A stretch of DNA of 64,000 nucleotides from Adiantum capillus-veneris (Eukaryota > Streptophyta > Polypodiopsida > Polypodiales > Pteridaceae). Location: NCBI GenBank assembly GCA_014529385.2, contig CM043959.1:4707045-4771044 (forward strand), in the 5' to 3' direction. Made by a program: the position numbers and the translations under genes. This document shows positions 35,236 to 49,209 of the stretch, in pieces. The notes under the pieces were generated by a model that worked only from the letters and a program-made list of their open reading frames with translations, was not told where the DNA came from and made no database searches. The first letter of the stretch is position 1, and every line of letters starts with the position of its first letter.

Positions 35236-35867
35236 CCCGGGGGATTCACCATGGAAAACTTACCGCACCACATAAGTGCAAGGGAGGGGCCCCCAATAAT
35301 TTATCTCCCAAGCTTAAAAATAAGGGAGGGGGGTATCATACGTATGGGGGGAGAGGGGACTGACTCGGGTTGATTACTTTTAGTGATTGGTAACCGGTGT
35401 GCACTAGAACTCGGATGAATTTTGTGGAAGTTTTTATCAGGTCACACATTCAATTCTTTATCAAGCCAGTCATAGATAAGGGCTGATTTGGATCTGGTCA
35501 AGTGTTGATTTATACCATCTTTAGATGGGTCAAATTGGACAAGTAGCTAGAGTGCAGGTTGGTCGGGCACATAATTTGAAAGTCAAACTAAGACACATCG
35601 AGAGTACATCTAGTTATCAACATAAGTAGTTCCTTAGTAAGTTTCCAGTCACTATGCTACACACTCTTTGACTACATTTATTCAGTTAGATCATGTGAGA
35701 CCTAAATTTTATATGTAAGATAGGGGTATGCTAGTTTTCTTCATTGATTGTCGTAAAAACGTAGAAAGGGGGGTCATATTCCCTAATATAAGTCATATAT
35801 AGGGGTTTTATCAAAGTTGTCCGCTTGCAGGTGGCGTCCCGTTTTTATATAGAGTGAATCCCCCGGG
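35236..35867. mobile_element. 632-bp non-autonomous TIR element with 8-bp target duplication
   Basis: CCCGGGGGATTCAC at 35236-35249 is inverted at 35854-35867. Directly outside, GTACGATG occurs on both sides (35228-35235 and 35868-35875) as a perfect 8-bp target-site duplication. An 8-bp duplication is typical of hAT elements and a few other superfamilies. No coding capacity; G-rich patches near 35325-35355. Confidence 0.85.
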
Positions 35868-35875
35868 GTACGATG

Positions 35876-36048
35876 TACTTTGCTCCATCAACGTGTCAAT
35901 AGATGGAGGTTGAAGAAATATTTTTTGTTGTTTGATCAAGCACCTATGATGGATATTCCTGAGGAGGGAGACTCCTCCACCTCAACTGAAGAAGAATCAA
36001 GTACAAAAATAGAGACATAAATGCCTCTAGGTTCAGGGGGAGGGCTAC
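35876..36048 (+). pseudogene. Integrase C-terminal tail and polypurine tract of the outer Tat-like element
   Basis: The frame reads VNRWRLKKYFLLFDQAPMMD then IPEEGDSSTSTEE, like the end of a Tat integrase (VNGQRLKKYF type). GGGGGAGGG at 36036-36044 lies just before the LTR start at 36049 and would act as polypurine tract. The rest of the integrase is missing. Confidence 0.55.
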
Positions 36049-37010
36049 TGAGGGCTACTTTTCAAAATTTTGGTTCACCTCTCTCTTGGTATGCATTTGA
36101 TGGCAAGGCTTCAAGGCTTCGCGTAGGAGGATGCATGTAAATCACAAAAATCTATGTATATATTTTGTACATAGTTGTTGTTTTGACACATTTGGATCTT
36201 GGAAATAACGAAAAGTAGGAACAAACCCTATGAGAATGAAAGATTCATTGGAACCTGATTGTACTTGACGGTCACTACAGCTGAAGAATAAAATATTATA
36301 AAATGCAAGCATAATTCACTTGTGAACAGAAGGCTTGCACATGGAGTCAAGAGGGGACCACCTGGAAGACTTTAAGGAAGGAAAAGACAGATACATATTT
36401 TTATGAAATTTGTCTCTATAAGTTTTGCATTCCCAAAATTTTAAAAAGTTTTGGACAACAAACTTGTAGCCGTTGAGCTGATCTTTCTACCCTTAATTTT
36501 TTATAATTTTTGGAGCTACAATTTGGAAGATATAGCCAAAATGGTGGAGCGTATCTATCCACATGGGGAAAAATTCATGATTATCCAACTCCACACACAT
36601 AAGTTCTTATAAGTTTGTCTCCATTATTGGTGTATTTTCTCTTATTTTACCAAGATTCTCTCAAATATTATAAGGAAGCTCTTGGAATCAAGGTGTGGAA
36701 GGTGGCATGGAGACAAATCTTGTCACAATGAAGGCGATTAGGAGGAAATTGGTCAATAAAAAGGATACATGGATCTCTCTCATTGGAGGAATGACCCTAA
36801 TTGAGGTTACTTTGTAATAACCCCTCTAGCTCATAATCTCTTCCCTAATCACTCTCTTAGCCTATAAAAGAAGGCCTCCTCTCTTGTAAATGAACACACA
36901 CAGACAATCAAGTTCTAGCATGCACACTCTCATATGTACATCCTTGTGTATGCACCTCTACGCATGAATAATTCTACTATGGCATAGTATTGGCTATGGT
37001 TGTTTGTTTT

Positions 37011-37055
<45 letters not shown>

Positions 37056-37370
37056 ATGTTTTTTAATGGCCAAGAGGGTTGAGTTACCATGCACACATGA
37101 GTTTGTGAGATGTTGATTATGGGAAATTACTCTCATGAATGTTTGTATGGTGTTTATGAAGCTCGTGTTCATGAAGCTCTAATGATCTCTTCCTCTCCCT
37201 CTCTCTCCTTCTCTCATATTTCTCTCGTGTTATGTGCCGACCCCCCTACCATGCGTCCTAGCCGCATTCCAAGCTAGGTGGTGCCCTTATTGTGTACCTC
37301 CCATGATGAGGGCATCATGCATAGTCTTGGTGTAGAGGCCACCCTGTCTGTTTTGCATCTCCACCTGTCA
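36049..37370 (+). repeat. 3' LTR of the outer Tat-like element
   Basis: Begins TGAGGGCTACTTTT after a purine tract and ends ACCTGTCA (TG...CA), 1322 bp. TATAAAAG at 36863-36870 is a good TATA box. A (GT)n tract lies at 37012-37052. Its first part matches the inverted piece at 15001-15469 and its last 400 bp match 16556-16919, where a PBS follows. Confidence 0.75.
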
Positions 37371-38846
37371 CTTGTCAACACCAGTCCCCCATTCATATAA
37401 GTCTTTTTGCAATCACTGTTTTTAGATTTACCTCCACTAAATTTTCCAGAATGTATGTGCCAAGATCACATTTTATTGTTCTCTATTCAGAGTGTTTGAT
37501 GGCCATTACCACCACAATGTGAAGATTTGGTTTGGTATACCTTGGTGGCTTCTGGACCTTGAGGTGTTATGCGATGAGTCGGAGTGGCAATTCCATTTTT
37601 GAGTACCCCAAGTCCTTGTAGGTAGACTAGAAACTACATGATCACAAAAAAGATGATAATAGTGATGTGACAACCCATCAAAACCACACCGAGGTATGTG
37701 TTTTTCCTGACAAGCTTACTAGGAAACTATGTGAACCCTAAACCATGCCCGTTAAGAAAATGAAGAAATCCCAAGGGGCTTACCAAATTGGATAAGGATT
37801 TTGAAATCAAATTGACTTGAAACTCTTGGGTTAGGTTATCATTGATGCTTGGGATTAGCTGTGGTCTTTGCTTGTACAACCTTCAGGGGGTTATGGATCG
37901 CGATCCATGTTGGGTAGTATTCTGGGATGAAACTTTGAGGACTTGTTCCTATAGCGTATCCAAACATACTGGTGAAGCTATTTTCAAATTTGGACAACTT
38001 CATCTCTAGTTCTCCCAGTTTCCCAGCTTATCGTCTGATTTAATCTGACTTGCCATAAGTGGTTTTGGATGGCACTTTAGTTCCCTGATGGAGATCAATC
38101 TGTCTGACATTTGACTTTGTTGATGATTTGGAATTCAAGTTGTACCCCAATCCCGGTTGCTTGATGAGTTGTATCTGATTTGGAGTTTGTTTGGACCCTT
38201 TAGGCTCTCCGAAAAGTTGGAGTCCATTCTCAGGCACTTTTTATCATTCTTTTGGTCAAACAAGTTCCCAAACTCACATTTAATGTTTCAATTTATTAAA
38301 AATCACAATTTCCATACTTTGCACTCTGATTTTTCTCACTTTCACATACAAGGCCGTTTGAAATGAGAAAACAACCACCATTTGACACATTTCCTTACTT
38401 CAAATCTCTACAACCCTTCTGCACTAAAATTATTGACAATTTGCTCCAGAGGGTCATGAATCGCGATCCATGTTCTGACAGCACTTTGGACAAGACTTAC
38501 AAGGCTGCTTCCACGCATCTTTCCCAAGCTATTGGTCCCCTTTAAGAGTCCAAATTTTCCCTAACGATAGTTTCATTCTGCAAACTAAGAGGATCATTTC
38601 TATGCACTCCTTTTCGAATTTGACTTTGGTTTGCTCCTCCAAAAGTCGTTTGTCAGTTTGTGAAAATCCCAACTTTGATTTTATTGATACGATTTTTGTG
38701 GCATGTATTGTACAATTTTGACCATACAAGTTTGTTCATGCACTGATGAGGATCATACTTGTAAAATTTTGTGTGGTATGGAGTGCCGAGATGGTTGTAG
38801 CAGACAAAAATGTAGCAAGGGGCTCTAGGTTGCAATAGCTCTGTAT

Positions 38847-38914
<68 letters not shown>

Positions 38915-39290
38915 ATGCAAGCTGTAGCCTGTAATGAAGTCAATTTTTTCCATTTTTCCTAATGTTTCTGACTTATTCCGACTGCAATTTGCATATTTAC
39001 CTTTTTTAGCCACATTTTCCATGACATACCACCTGCGACTCAAATGGCTCATTGTTTGGATTTTTTGTTGTTATTTGCTCTTGATTTTGCAATCCTGATC
39101 AATTTGAAGTTCACCCAAAATTTGATTTGTCTCAAATCACTTCATATTTGTCATGTTTGAAGCTCTTGCTTTGTAGGTTCAACATTTGATTATAGAACTT
39201 GATTCCGAATTTCTTGGCTCTGATACTTAATTTTTGATCATTATTAGATTAAAAAGCAACAAAAATTAATATTAGTTGGCTAACTTTTTT
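37371..39290. other. Leader-like region with two palindromes, no gene
   Basis: TTATGGATCGCGATCCATGT (37891-37910) and TCATGAATCGCGATCCATGT (38454-38473) are the same palindrome family as in the copy-1 leader, 563 bp apart (about two 280-bp steps). No LTR, PBS or coding remnant is recognised, so it may be a detached leader of another Athila-like copy. Confidence 0.5.
38851..38911. repeat. (CT)n microsatellite
   Basis: About 60 bp of uninterrupted CT dinucleotides within the leader-like region. Confidence 0.95.
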
Positions 39291-40300
39291 TCCAAAATTA
39301 CTCCTCACACTCATATATACATACTCTCGTTCACTCTTTTTCTCAGTATCCCTTCCGTCAAAATTTGACGATATGGCTCAGTACTTTGTCAAATAAGAGT
39401 AGAAATCTACTAAAAATTGTGAAAAAACAAAAATTAGAATCATCAAACACATGACTTTATCACTATACACATGATCTCTCAATCATCTTACAGCCTGTCA
39501 ACTTCTATCTTCCCCCCTTCCCATTCTGAGTTGTCCTGGACAAAGATTTGTGCGAGGTGTATGAGTAAAAACATCATGTCTCTGCATGGCCATGTAATGT
39601 GGTCCTATCATGCTAATAGAAGAGATAGAGTGGGTAACATGCACAGTGTGATGCAAGAGGTGGATCCTAAACCAAGTGTTCAATGAATTTTGTTGGTGAG
39701 GTTTTCTCATGTACACATTTTCCAAATAGAAGATTCTGAAGCGCATATGCCCTTTCTTTGTGCTAAGCTTATATGTAAAGCTACTCTAAATATAGCCCAG
39801 GGTCCCCTCTATATATGTACCATCTTGTAAACTGTGTTCTAATGACACAAAAAAACAAACAAAAAAATAGCCATTACTCGTATGATACACACCAAAAAAC
39901 ATGCATATGTTTCCAAAAGTCCTAAGTTTTAGCTTGAACATCTATCAAGGTATCAATCACAAGATATGAACAAGCCGTATTGCTAATCAATTAGCTCCAA
40001 CTTTGTCATCAATCATGAATCTGAGAAAGTTTGGTGGTTCATGGCCGCATCTCTCCATCATTGTATTTTAATTTCTCCAAAATAAGATTTGCGGCTCTTC
40101 GTCTTCCTCTTTACTTTCACATATTGCAATCATTTTCAATTCTCTCATGTTGTATACATAGTGCATGTAAGGACAAGAAAGGCGACTCACCTCAAAATAT
40201 GCTAGTTAAAATCTATTCATGAGATCACTTACCTCGGATTATAAACCGAGCATGACATAGTCGCCCATCCTTTCATCTGGTGAGTGTGATCAAAGTACAC
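39291..40300. other. Gap without a recognisable gene
   Basis: Short open stretches (for example 39471-39686) have no recognisable motif and no counterpart. It forms the left flank of the 18.5-kb element. Confidence 0.4.
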
Positions 40301-41316
<1,016 letters not shown>

Positions 41317-41318
41317 TT

Positions 41319-41336
41319 TGGCGTCGTTGCCGGGGA
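41319..41336 (+). other. Primer-binding site, tRNA-Asp type
   Basis: TGGCGTCGTTGCCGGGGA, two bases after the LTR, is one mismatch from the complement of the 3' end of plant tRNA-Asp. It primes minus-strand DNA synthesis in Athila-type elements. Confidence 0.85.
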
Positions 41337-41852
41337 CGAGAGCCCTAAGTAGGTGACCTTAGACTAATCCTACGAGGTGAGTCGTATAAACTACTTTGTA
41401 TACTTTAGTTAGAAAAGATCTAGGAGTGGTGGACTCCGAAGATCTCGAGAGATACTAGGAAGTGGGGTGTTCCTGGGTCTTCCATGTTGACAGTATTTTT
41501 AGTTTAGCTTAGATTTGTTTGTTGTTTTGTTGGTGTTGAGTAGTTGTTGATAGAAGAAGAATTTGCTAGTCCGTGAGTGGCAGTGGATCTCTTTAAAATC
41601 ACAATTACCAAACCCATTTTATGATTAGGAATAGCTTAGATAGGACTTCATTTGATCTTGATCTAGAGCTAGTAATCATTGGAGTATTTGCTTGATATGG
41701 TTGATTGCATGTTAGATCACTAAACCGTCGAGTTAGTAGTGAAACTTGCAATAAACAAAAGTCAGAGAAATTTTCTGTGTATCTGGGAGTTGCTGAGCAC
41801 TTGAGAAAGCTTTAGGAAGGATTCTGTGCCAAAAAACTGGAAATCTGCAACT

Positions 41853-42562
41853 TTAGACATCATACGCGTATGATGTCTAAATGACCAAAACAAAAATTTT
41901 GACTTTACCAGAGTGTTCAAAAGGGGGGTTATACCTTAATTTCAACTTAAAACAAGAGCATTAACACTCAAAGAAACTCAAAAAGACAAGTCGGAGTCCA
42001 AGAAACGCAAAGAATAGGAAATTTTGGATTCAGATGTTGTTTTTACATTCAAACCTGACAAAAACACTTGAAACTCCATTATAAACATTGGAGAAGGCTT
42101 ACAACTAAGAATAGTCAAAATCTGGGACAGAAGACATCATACGCGTATAATGTGTTTTAGCACATCCACTGCTTATTTTTTATATCTGACCTGACAAGAT
42201 TGTTGCAAACACTGTAGAAAGCATGAATATCAAGTCTTGACCCAAATTGATGAAAAAGACATCATACGCGTATGATGTCTTTGACCTAATTTTGGACATA
42301 TTTTGATACTTTGCCAACACAGATCCATTGTAATAGCTGTCTAGAGGTTATATTTCAAGTTTCATCCCATTTGGATCACAATTGACCCAAAACAAGTCAA
42401 AAGCGGAAAATTGCCAAGAAAAGCCTGAATTAGCCATAACTTGCTCAAACAGAGTTCAAACTGAATTTTGTGAGTGAACAGAGCATAAGGGGGCTACTCA
42501 GAGTGAGCATAACCAAAATAGTCCAAATCTGTGAAAAAAGACATCATATGCGTATAATGTCT
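41853..42562. repeat. Palindrome array 1 (leader) of the 18.5-kb element
   Basis: Four copies of a 24-bp palindrome made of AGACATCATACG plus its reverse complement: 41855-41878 (perfect, extending to 28 bp), 42132-42155 (three mismatches), 42257-42280 (perfect, extending to 28 bp), 42539-42562 (two mismatches). Steps are 277, 125 and 282 bp. All lie between PBS and gag. The flanks of the third copy resemble those of the copy at 54096. Confidence 0.9.
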
Positions 42563-42729
42563 TTTTCAGCATAACTGCAACAAAATTCTCACTTGATGAA
42601 ACAAAAGTTGTCCAACTGACAAGATTAAACAATCGACCAAGTATCAATCAGTTTGGATCAATTCTGACCACAAAAACTTGGGAAAACAAATTGCCAAGAC
42701 GGAAAAGTTAAAGTCCTTTAGGGGAATTG

Positions 42730-45700
42730 ATGACTTTGAGATCTGGCAGGAATCTCCAGAATAACCAACCAAAACAAGGGAAACAAGCAAGTGTCATATC
42801 AACCGAGGGAAGTGTAAACCAAAGTTGGGTGCAACCATTAGAGCCGATCTTTGAAGGAAGTGTTTTTGATACTTCTTCGGAGAGATCTTATGAGATTTTC
42901 ACCGAACACTTGGAACACTTGAACCTGAACAACAGAGAAAATATGGTAGCAGGACCATCAAACCCTTCCGCCACAATGAAGCTATTGTTCATAAAATACC
43001 AGTATGACAATGAGCAAGGTGCCAAGATCTACAAAGATGGAATGGACCGCTATTGTGTAAAGATAGAAGATAGACCTAGTGAGTTCAAGGACTTAGTGCC
43101 TGTGAGCTATAGGGGAGATAGATATCTAGATGACGAGGGTACCATGTATTTGGTAGTCCTAAACCCTAACATTGTGGACAAGTGGGGATTGATGGGCACC
43201 AAAGCCAAAGTAGATGAAGAACTTGAGGAGAAAGCACCAATAATGAACTTCCCTGATGCGAGGTTAAGAAGAGAGAATGAAACTACAAGGATCAACACTG
43301 ATAACATCTATGTGGGGCTATACAAATATAATAATGGGGAGCAAGATCTCTATTATAGATGTGAAGAACCCTACACTGGAGAGTTGACAGACCAAAAAAG
43401 ACTTTATGTCTTTACCTACACAGAGGGATCGGAAGTGAAAATTGCCGCTTACGACAAGTATGGGAGGCAATACTCAACAATGGGCAAGAAAGAATTAGAA
43501 GGATATACATACTTTGGGAGACCACTACATTAGTATTATGTTACTTCTAGCTTACAAAGACCAACACCAACAAATGGAGTGCAAAACCCAATGACAACAG
43601 GAGGACAAAGAATTCAGGCTGCTGACTCTTTCAGTCAACCTCAGTACTCGAAGCCCGGACCAATGGGATCATTACATTCCAGAGAGTCAATGGATACGAA
43701 TCAAGGTAGTGCAGTTCCAATCCCCACATATACCACTCCAGGTCCAAGGTTCGAAGCGGAACCATCACATTTACCTCCTAGTAGTAGACTCAGGGCAGGG
43801 GAACCGACAAGGGTAACCCATGAAGTCCATGATGCTAGAGAAAGCTTTAGCCGGGACATAGGAGCAATGAGATTGGTAGCAGACCATAGACGTATGAGAC
43901 CATCTCAAGTAGCCAAGTGTATGCCAAAGAAGTATGGTGGTTCAGGAGATCCGTATGCACATATGTCACTCTTTAAGCAAGTCTTAAGAGCTGAGTAGAT
44001 AACAGATTTCCATACACAATACGAGGGATTTGGTCTTACTCTAGAAGGTACGACATTGACATGGTTTCAACCACTGAACAGAGGGGGATTCCATGACATT
44101 GACCATTTGCTAAGAGAGTTTGCTGAGGAATTCTCAAAACGAGGGATTAAGCACAATACGGTCTCACAAATATATGCTTTTAAACAGAGAGAACACGAAA
44201 AAGTGAAGGAAGCTTCACTTCGCTTCAAACAATACATTGAGAGATGTCCAGTACGTGAACGACCACAAGATGACAGACTATCTGTTCTCTTTATTGAAGG
44301 ATTGAGAAACGACACTCTCAAGAAGGACTTGCACTTGAAAGCTTGTACAAGTTTCGAGCAAGTAACGAGAGAAGCATTGTACTTAGTGGATAACTGTACA
44401 GTTTATGGAGAGGTGTCAACGGATACAGATTTTGCATCCAGTAGCTCTTCCTCCGTAGCGAGCGAGACTACCACTAAAAAGAATGTTCAAACAACAACCA
44501 TGCCAAATGTAGAGCAAATGATAGAAGATGCTCTAAAAAGGATGGCACCATACCAAAAACCATTGCCAAAACCACTGAAATGGTGTGCTATTGAACAAAA
44601 ATGGACAAACCATCCAACAGAGGAGTGCTATTACAACAAAGGGTATGTGAGGGAGTGTCGGTATGCACCTCCTGCTCAATTAGCACCACCTCAGGTAAAT
44701 CCAATACCTCGAGACCCAACGAGAAATGTACCAGGACCTATGGGGATAGAAAGACCCAACCGATATTGGGACAACAATCACCTTTACCAGGAGCAAGACC
44801 AGCGGGCATTAGATATGCACCAACCTTAGAGAATCAGGAAGAACAAGCCTTAGTGCCTGTTCAAGCCTATTATGAAGAATCTGGTGCACACATGTCTCCA
44901 ACTGTGTATTACCCACCAGAAGAACCCAAACAACCAGAACCATGGGGCATGATTGGGAATGTTGGAACACCAACAGTTACAAGTGCTTCTGATGAAGAGA
45001 GATACAATTTGGACGCAAGAACATTGATGTTCATAGCTCATGGAGGGTTAAAAGGACAAAGACCATCCTATCCACAAAGGACGAATCAAGTGGGACCAAG
45101 ACCAGCACTAGGGACCCTGTTACAAGTGTGGAGGTGACCATCTGATGAATGTTTGTCCACATACGAAAATCATTAGAATTAACGCTTATTGCACTGAGTG
45201 CGGGGTTACTCACTTCATTGAGGATTGTTCAAAGAATCCAAACAAAGTGCAAAAGACGACATTGAATATGCTAGAAACTATTCCTACCAGCAGTGGGTCC
45301 AAAAATGAAACTCTGATACCAACGCAAGTTGTTACTAGAGCTCAAGCTAAGAAAACCACTAGAGAACCTGAGAATGGAAAGTTAGCGGCTGAAGTGGTTA
45401 GTCAAGGACCGCGGAGTCAGAGAAACACATGGAAAGCTAGAAAAGCACGCATGAAGTTGAGAAAAGAACGTGAAGACGCTATTCTAGCTGAGGAACTAAA
45501 GCAAACTAAAGATAGATTAGAAAAACTTGAGAGTCAAAACGGGAAACGAGAGATGAGCCCGGAAAGAATGAAACAAAAGAGTATCAAAGAAACAACGAGC
45601 TTAAGCTCAGGGGGATCAGTGCTAGTCGACAAAGTACACGAACCATTGGATGCACTGATGAGAGCTTACGAAGCTAGGTTAAAGAACAACCAAACACAAG

Positions 45701-45843
45701 AACAGAGGTGGATGACATCCCCAAACGCGGAATTGGAAAAGCAGAGACTTGAAATGTGCCAGAGAATGATCGAGACTGCACAAGCCTTATTAGAATCACC
45801 AAGAGAAACAATGAATTGTGGAACGGAAAACCCAATTCAGTAA
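42730..45843 (+). pseudogene. Gag of the 18.5-kb element (two stops, two compensating frameshifts)
   Basis: ATG at 42730 begins MTLRSGRNLQNNQ; TLRSG is common in gag proteins of plant Ty3 elements. TAG stops interrupt at 43531 and 43996. The capsid-like part is at 43870-44400 (PKKYGGSGDPYAHMSLFKQ, then LTWFQPL, EASLRFKQYIERCPVRERP). The frame shifts near 44790 and returns near 45110. Two zinc knuckles follow, CYKCGGDHLMNVC and CTECGVTHFIEDC, both CX2CX3HX4C, the spacing seen in Athila-type gags. The last part is a charged coiled coil (45400-45560). It would form the particle shell and bind RNA. It cannot be made intact now. Confidence 0.75.
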
Positions 45844-46101
45844 GAGACTATCATTTCACGGGTAGCTGAAAAGACTCCCAGTGCACAAAAGCCTGAAAAT
45901 ACACACAAGGATGACCGCATAGTATTGAACACAACCGATCACGAGATAGAGAGTTTTCATCCAGTCATATAGAGGATTTACGGAAGAGATGAGGATTACA
46001 ATGAATTTTGGAAACAAGTGAGAGAGGCAAACTTTGCAAACGAGCTAAGTTGCCAAGCTAATTAGACAAATTGGGAAAAGGACATCAGGAATCCTCCCAT
46101 A

Positions 46102-47655
46102 GTGGAATTTGAGGCAGGATCTCAAGTGGACTTGGATCTGCAATCTTACTGGGGAGATGGGGGCTCTGTTAGAACAATGGAGAGCAAACCTCATTCACTG
46201 AATACCTTACCTTCATACTTAGGAGAGTATGAAGCAAAATCCGAGATTAGAGCACTTCCCTCACGAAGAATCTCATCAGAAAAAGTCATGGACTCGCAAG
46301 GATTGATAGAGATCTTGTCAACACCAGTGACATGCACTATCACTCTAGCTGAGCTTTTGAGGCTAAGACCATATATGTGGACCACTGTAGGAAATTTCTT
46401 GGAGAAATTTGGGATAAAAGACCCAACATCGAGATTGCAAGAGGGTATACAAGAGCTGAGCAAACCACAAAAGAACGCTAAGCCTGTACCCTTAAACAAG
46501 GTCGGAGAGTATTGCGAAGGTGAAGAGGGGAATACAACCTTACCAATTGAATTCCAAGGAGTGAACACGATGGCAATACTAGACAACGGAGCAAGGGTAG
46601 CCATTGCTACAAAAGAAATATGGAAAAAATGGGGGAAACCAGCAATAAGGAAGACTAGGTTGAAACTCCAATTAGCAGATGGACACATGGAGAAACCTAT
46701 GGGGTTATTAGAGAAAGTCGTAGTAACTTCTTGCGGCATTGAATACGAACATACTTTTGCTATTGTCGATTTTGGCAAGGAGAATAACTATGATATCATA
46801 TTGGGAAGACCATTCATGAGACAATTGAAAATGGTCCAGGATTGGGGCTACGATCACATATACCTGAGAAATATGGAAACCACTATACGTGTGAACCTGA
46901 GAGACCATAGCTACAAAGATGTGAACCGAACACCAGTAGAGGAGTTTGATTCAGCTACTTTGGCGGGATCCGAATTTCCAGCTTGGTTAGGTAAGCCCAA
47001 GGAGTTATGGATGTGTGGAGCCTCGAAATGTGGAAGTCTGAGGCGAGAAGAATATGTTTTAGAAAGGGCTATCGAAGACAAAACTTATATAGGAGAACCC
47101 TTTCCAGAGGACACGCTTGAACCATTATAATGGACACACATTCTAGCAACCCTAGATGTTTGTGCAATTCCGGATGGTCCCACAACGAAATTTTGCGACA
47201 AGGACGGGTACGACGTGGTTCCGTACTTCATGCTGAGAACTACACTCGAAAAAGAAACTGAAAACAACAATACACTGGAAAAGGAAGATGAAGAAGAGGT
47301 GTTTCACGACATTCCCGATCATCCAGAGTGGGGAAATGAAGCAGACAACGAGTCAACGGACAATTCAAGCGGAAACGAAGAAACTATAACGGATGTCCGA
47401 TTTTATGATTTTTTGAACCAAACTAAACAACTCCAGAAATGCTATAGAGCAAAGAGAAAAACAAAGGGGGTTAGAACCAATCCGATGCCTAGACTAAGAG
47501 GAAAAAATCAATTCCTAATGCTAGTAAAGGCGGAAGATTGTGTTAAGGACAAGATTTCTGGAAGAATGAGAGGCAATGAGCAAAAGAGCTTACGAAAAGA
47601 CAAAAGAAGCTCAAGAAATCAAGTTCAAAGGAATGAAACGAAAACTGAAACATAA
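46102..47655 (+). pseudogene. Protease and linker of the 18.5-kb element, active site DNG
   Basis: Same frame as gag. The retropepsin core runs from AILDNGARVAIATKEIW (Asp codon 46582) through SCGIEYEHTFAIVDFG to ILGRPFMRQ. The usual D-S/T-G triplet reads D-N-G, so activity is doubtful. A TAA at 47128 sits where the older copy continues with EWTQIL, so this is a mutated polyprotein rather than a gene end. The acidic, then basic linker (47215-47655) leads to RT after another TAA at 47653. TAG stops also precede it at 45970 and 46063. Confidence 0.75.
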
Positions 47656-47805
47656 AAATCAGAAAAGAACAAGCGCAACAGAGAACACACGGAGTCCAAG
47701 TTAGAACGTAGAAACAAGTACAGAGAGCTCAAGAAAACTCTGAAAGAAGTTTGGACGATAGAAATTGAGAGTGGAGAGGACGAAAACGCCAAAATCAAGG
47801 AAAAC

Positions 47806-49209
47806 ATGGATGTTCCCTCTCACTACAGGAAATTCACAATAGAGGATAGGAAGGTGGTATTAACCCAACCTATTCGAGAGAGAAGGGAGAACGAATCTTA
47901 TGACGGACCGGAGGATGCAAAAAAAGTTGATTTAGCAGCTCCAGGTGAGACACCTAGACCTGTGTACATAGCCACAGATTTGTCTCCAGGCGAGGAAGAG
48001 AGACTTTTGAGTCTTCTCAGAGAGTACAGGGATGTGTTTGCATGGTCTTATAAGGACTTAAAGGGAGTTGACCCATCAATATGCCAACACACAATCCCAC
48101 TAAAACAAGACGCAAAGCCTAGCAGACAAAGACCATACACATATAATGATACGTTTGCTAAGCGAATCAAAGAAGAGATAGATAAGATAATGGAAGCTGA
48201 ATTCATATACGAGATTGAACACACCGATTGGGTATCTCCGATTGTGGTGGTACCCAAGAAGAACAGAAAACTCCAAGTGTGTGTCAACTTAAAGAAAGTG
48301 AATGCTACAACAATCAGGGACAATTATCCCCTGCCGATAATTGATCATGTTCTAGAGCGTGTATCAGGGAAAACAGCTTACTCCTTTCTTGATGGTTTTT
48401 CAGGATATAACCAGCTAGCCATAGCACCGGAAGATCAACATAAAACAGCTTTTGCAACGGAGTGGGGAATTTATGCTTATCGGGTTATGCCTTTTGGTCT
48501 AACCAATGCTCCCGCAACCTTCCAGAGGCTGATGACGCATGCTTTCAAAGAATACTTAAGGTTGTTTCTAGAAATATACATGGATGACTTATGTGTACAT
48601 TCTCTTCTGAGAGATGAGCATCTAGAACACCTAAGAAAAGTATTTGAGAAATGTAGGACATATCGCATTTGTCTCAATCCTGAGAAATGTGTGTTTATGG
48701 TCCGACAGGGCAGAATTCTGGGACATATTGTCTCACAAAACGGAATATCCACGGATCTAGAGAAGATAAAAGTTATAGTGGATATGTCTAGACCAACCAA
48801 TGCGAAACAAGTACAGAAATTTATGGGACATTGCGGATATTATAGACGATTCATTTACATGTACGCTATAATAGGCCAACCACTTTACAGGCTAATAGTG
48901 AACTTTGAATGGACAAAGGAGTGTGAGGAATCATTCAAGAAATTGAAAGAGGCACTCATTACTGCTCCAGTCTTGAAATCACCAGATTGGGAGAAGATAT
49001 TCCATGTGCATATAGATGCTTCGGCATATGCAATAGGATGCATTCTGGCTCAGCCAGAAGAAGAAAACATGGATTTTCCTATCTGTTACGCCAGTCGACA
49101 GCTCAACAATGCAGAGAAGAATTACACCACAACAGAGCGAGAGGGATTATGAATGATATATGCTGTGAAGAAATATCGGCATTATCTTCTAGCCAACAAG
49201 TTTGTGTTT
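47806..49209 (+). pseudogene. Reverse transcriptase and RNase H of the 18.5-kb element
   Basis: The longest clean stretch of pol. RT landmarks: EFIYEIEHTDWVSPIVVVPK, NYPLPIIDHVLERV, FLDGFSGYNQLA, MPFGLTNAPATFQRLM, catalytic YMDD at 48577-48588 and GHIVSQNGISTD. RNase H begins at KIFHVHIDASAYAIGCILAQ with its Asp, followed by Glu in TTTEREGL. A TGA at 49150 interrupts, then MIYAVKKYRHYLLANKF continues; a frameshift near 49209 moves the rest of RNase H (TDRQALLYLVNK, LRADYISRL) into the next frame. RT itself looks intact, but the polyprotein does not. Confidence 0.85.

Noticed and set aside
39471-39746. Overlapping open stretches on both strands
   Set aside because: Short, overlapping, without recognisable motifs; probably non-coding.
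46191-46778. A 195-codon minus-strand open frame
   Set aside because: It is antisense to the protease region, has no motif of its own and no upstream signals.
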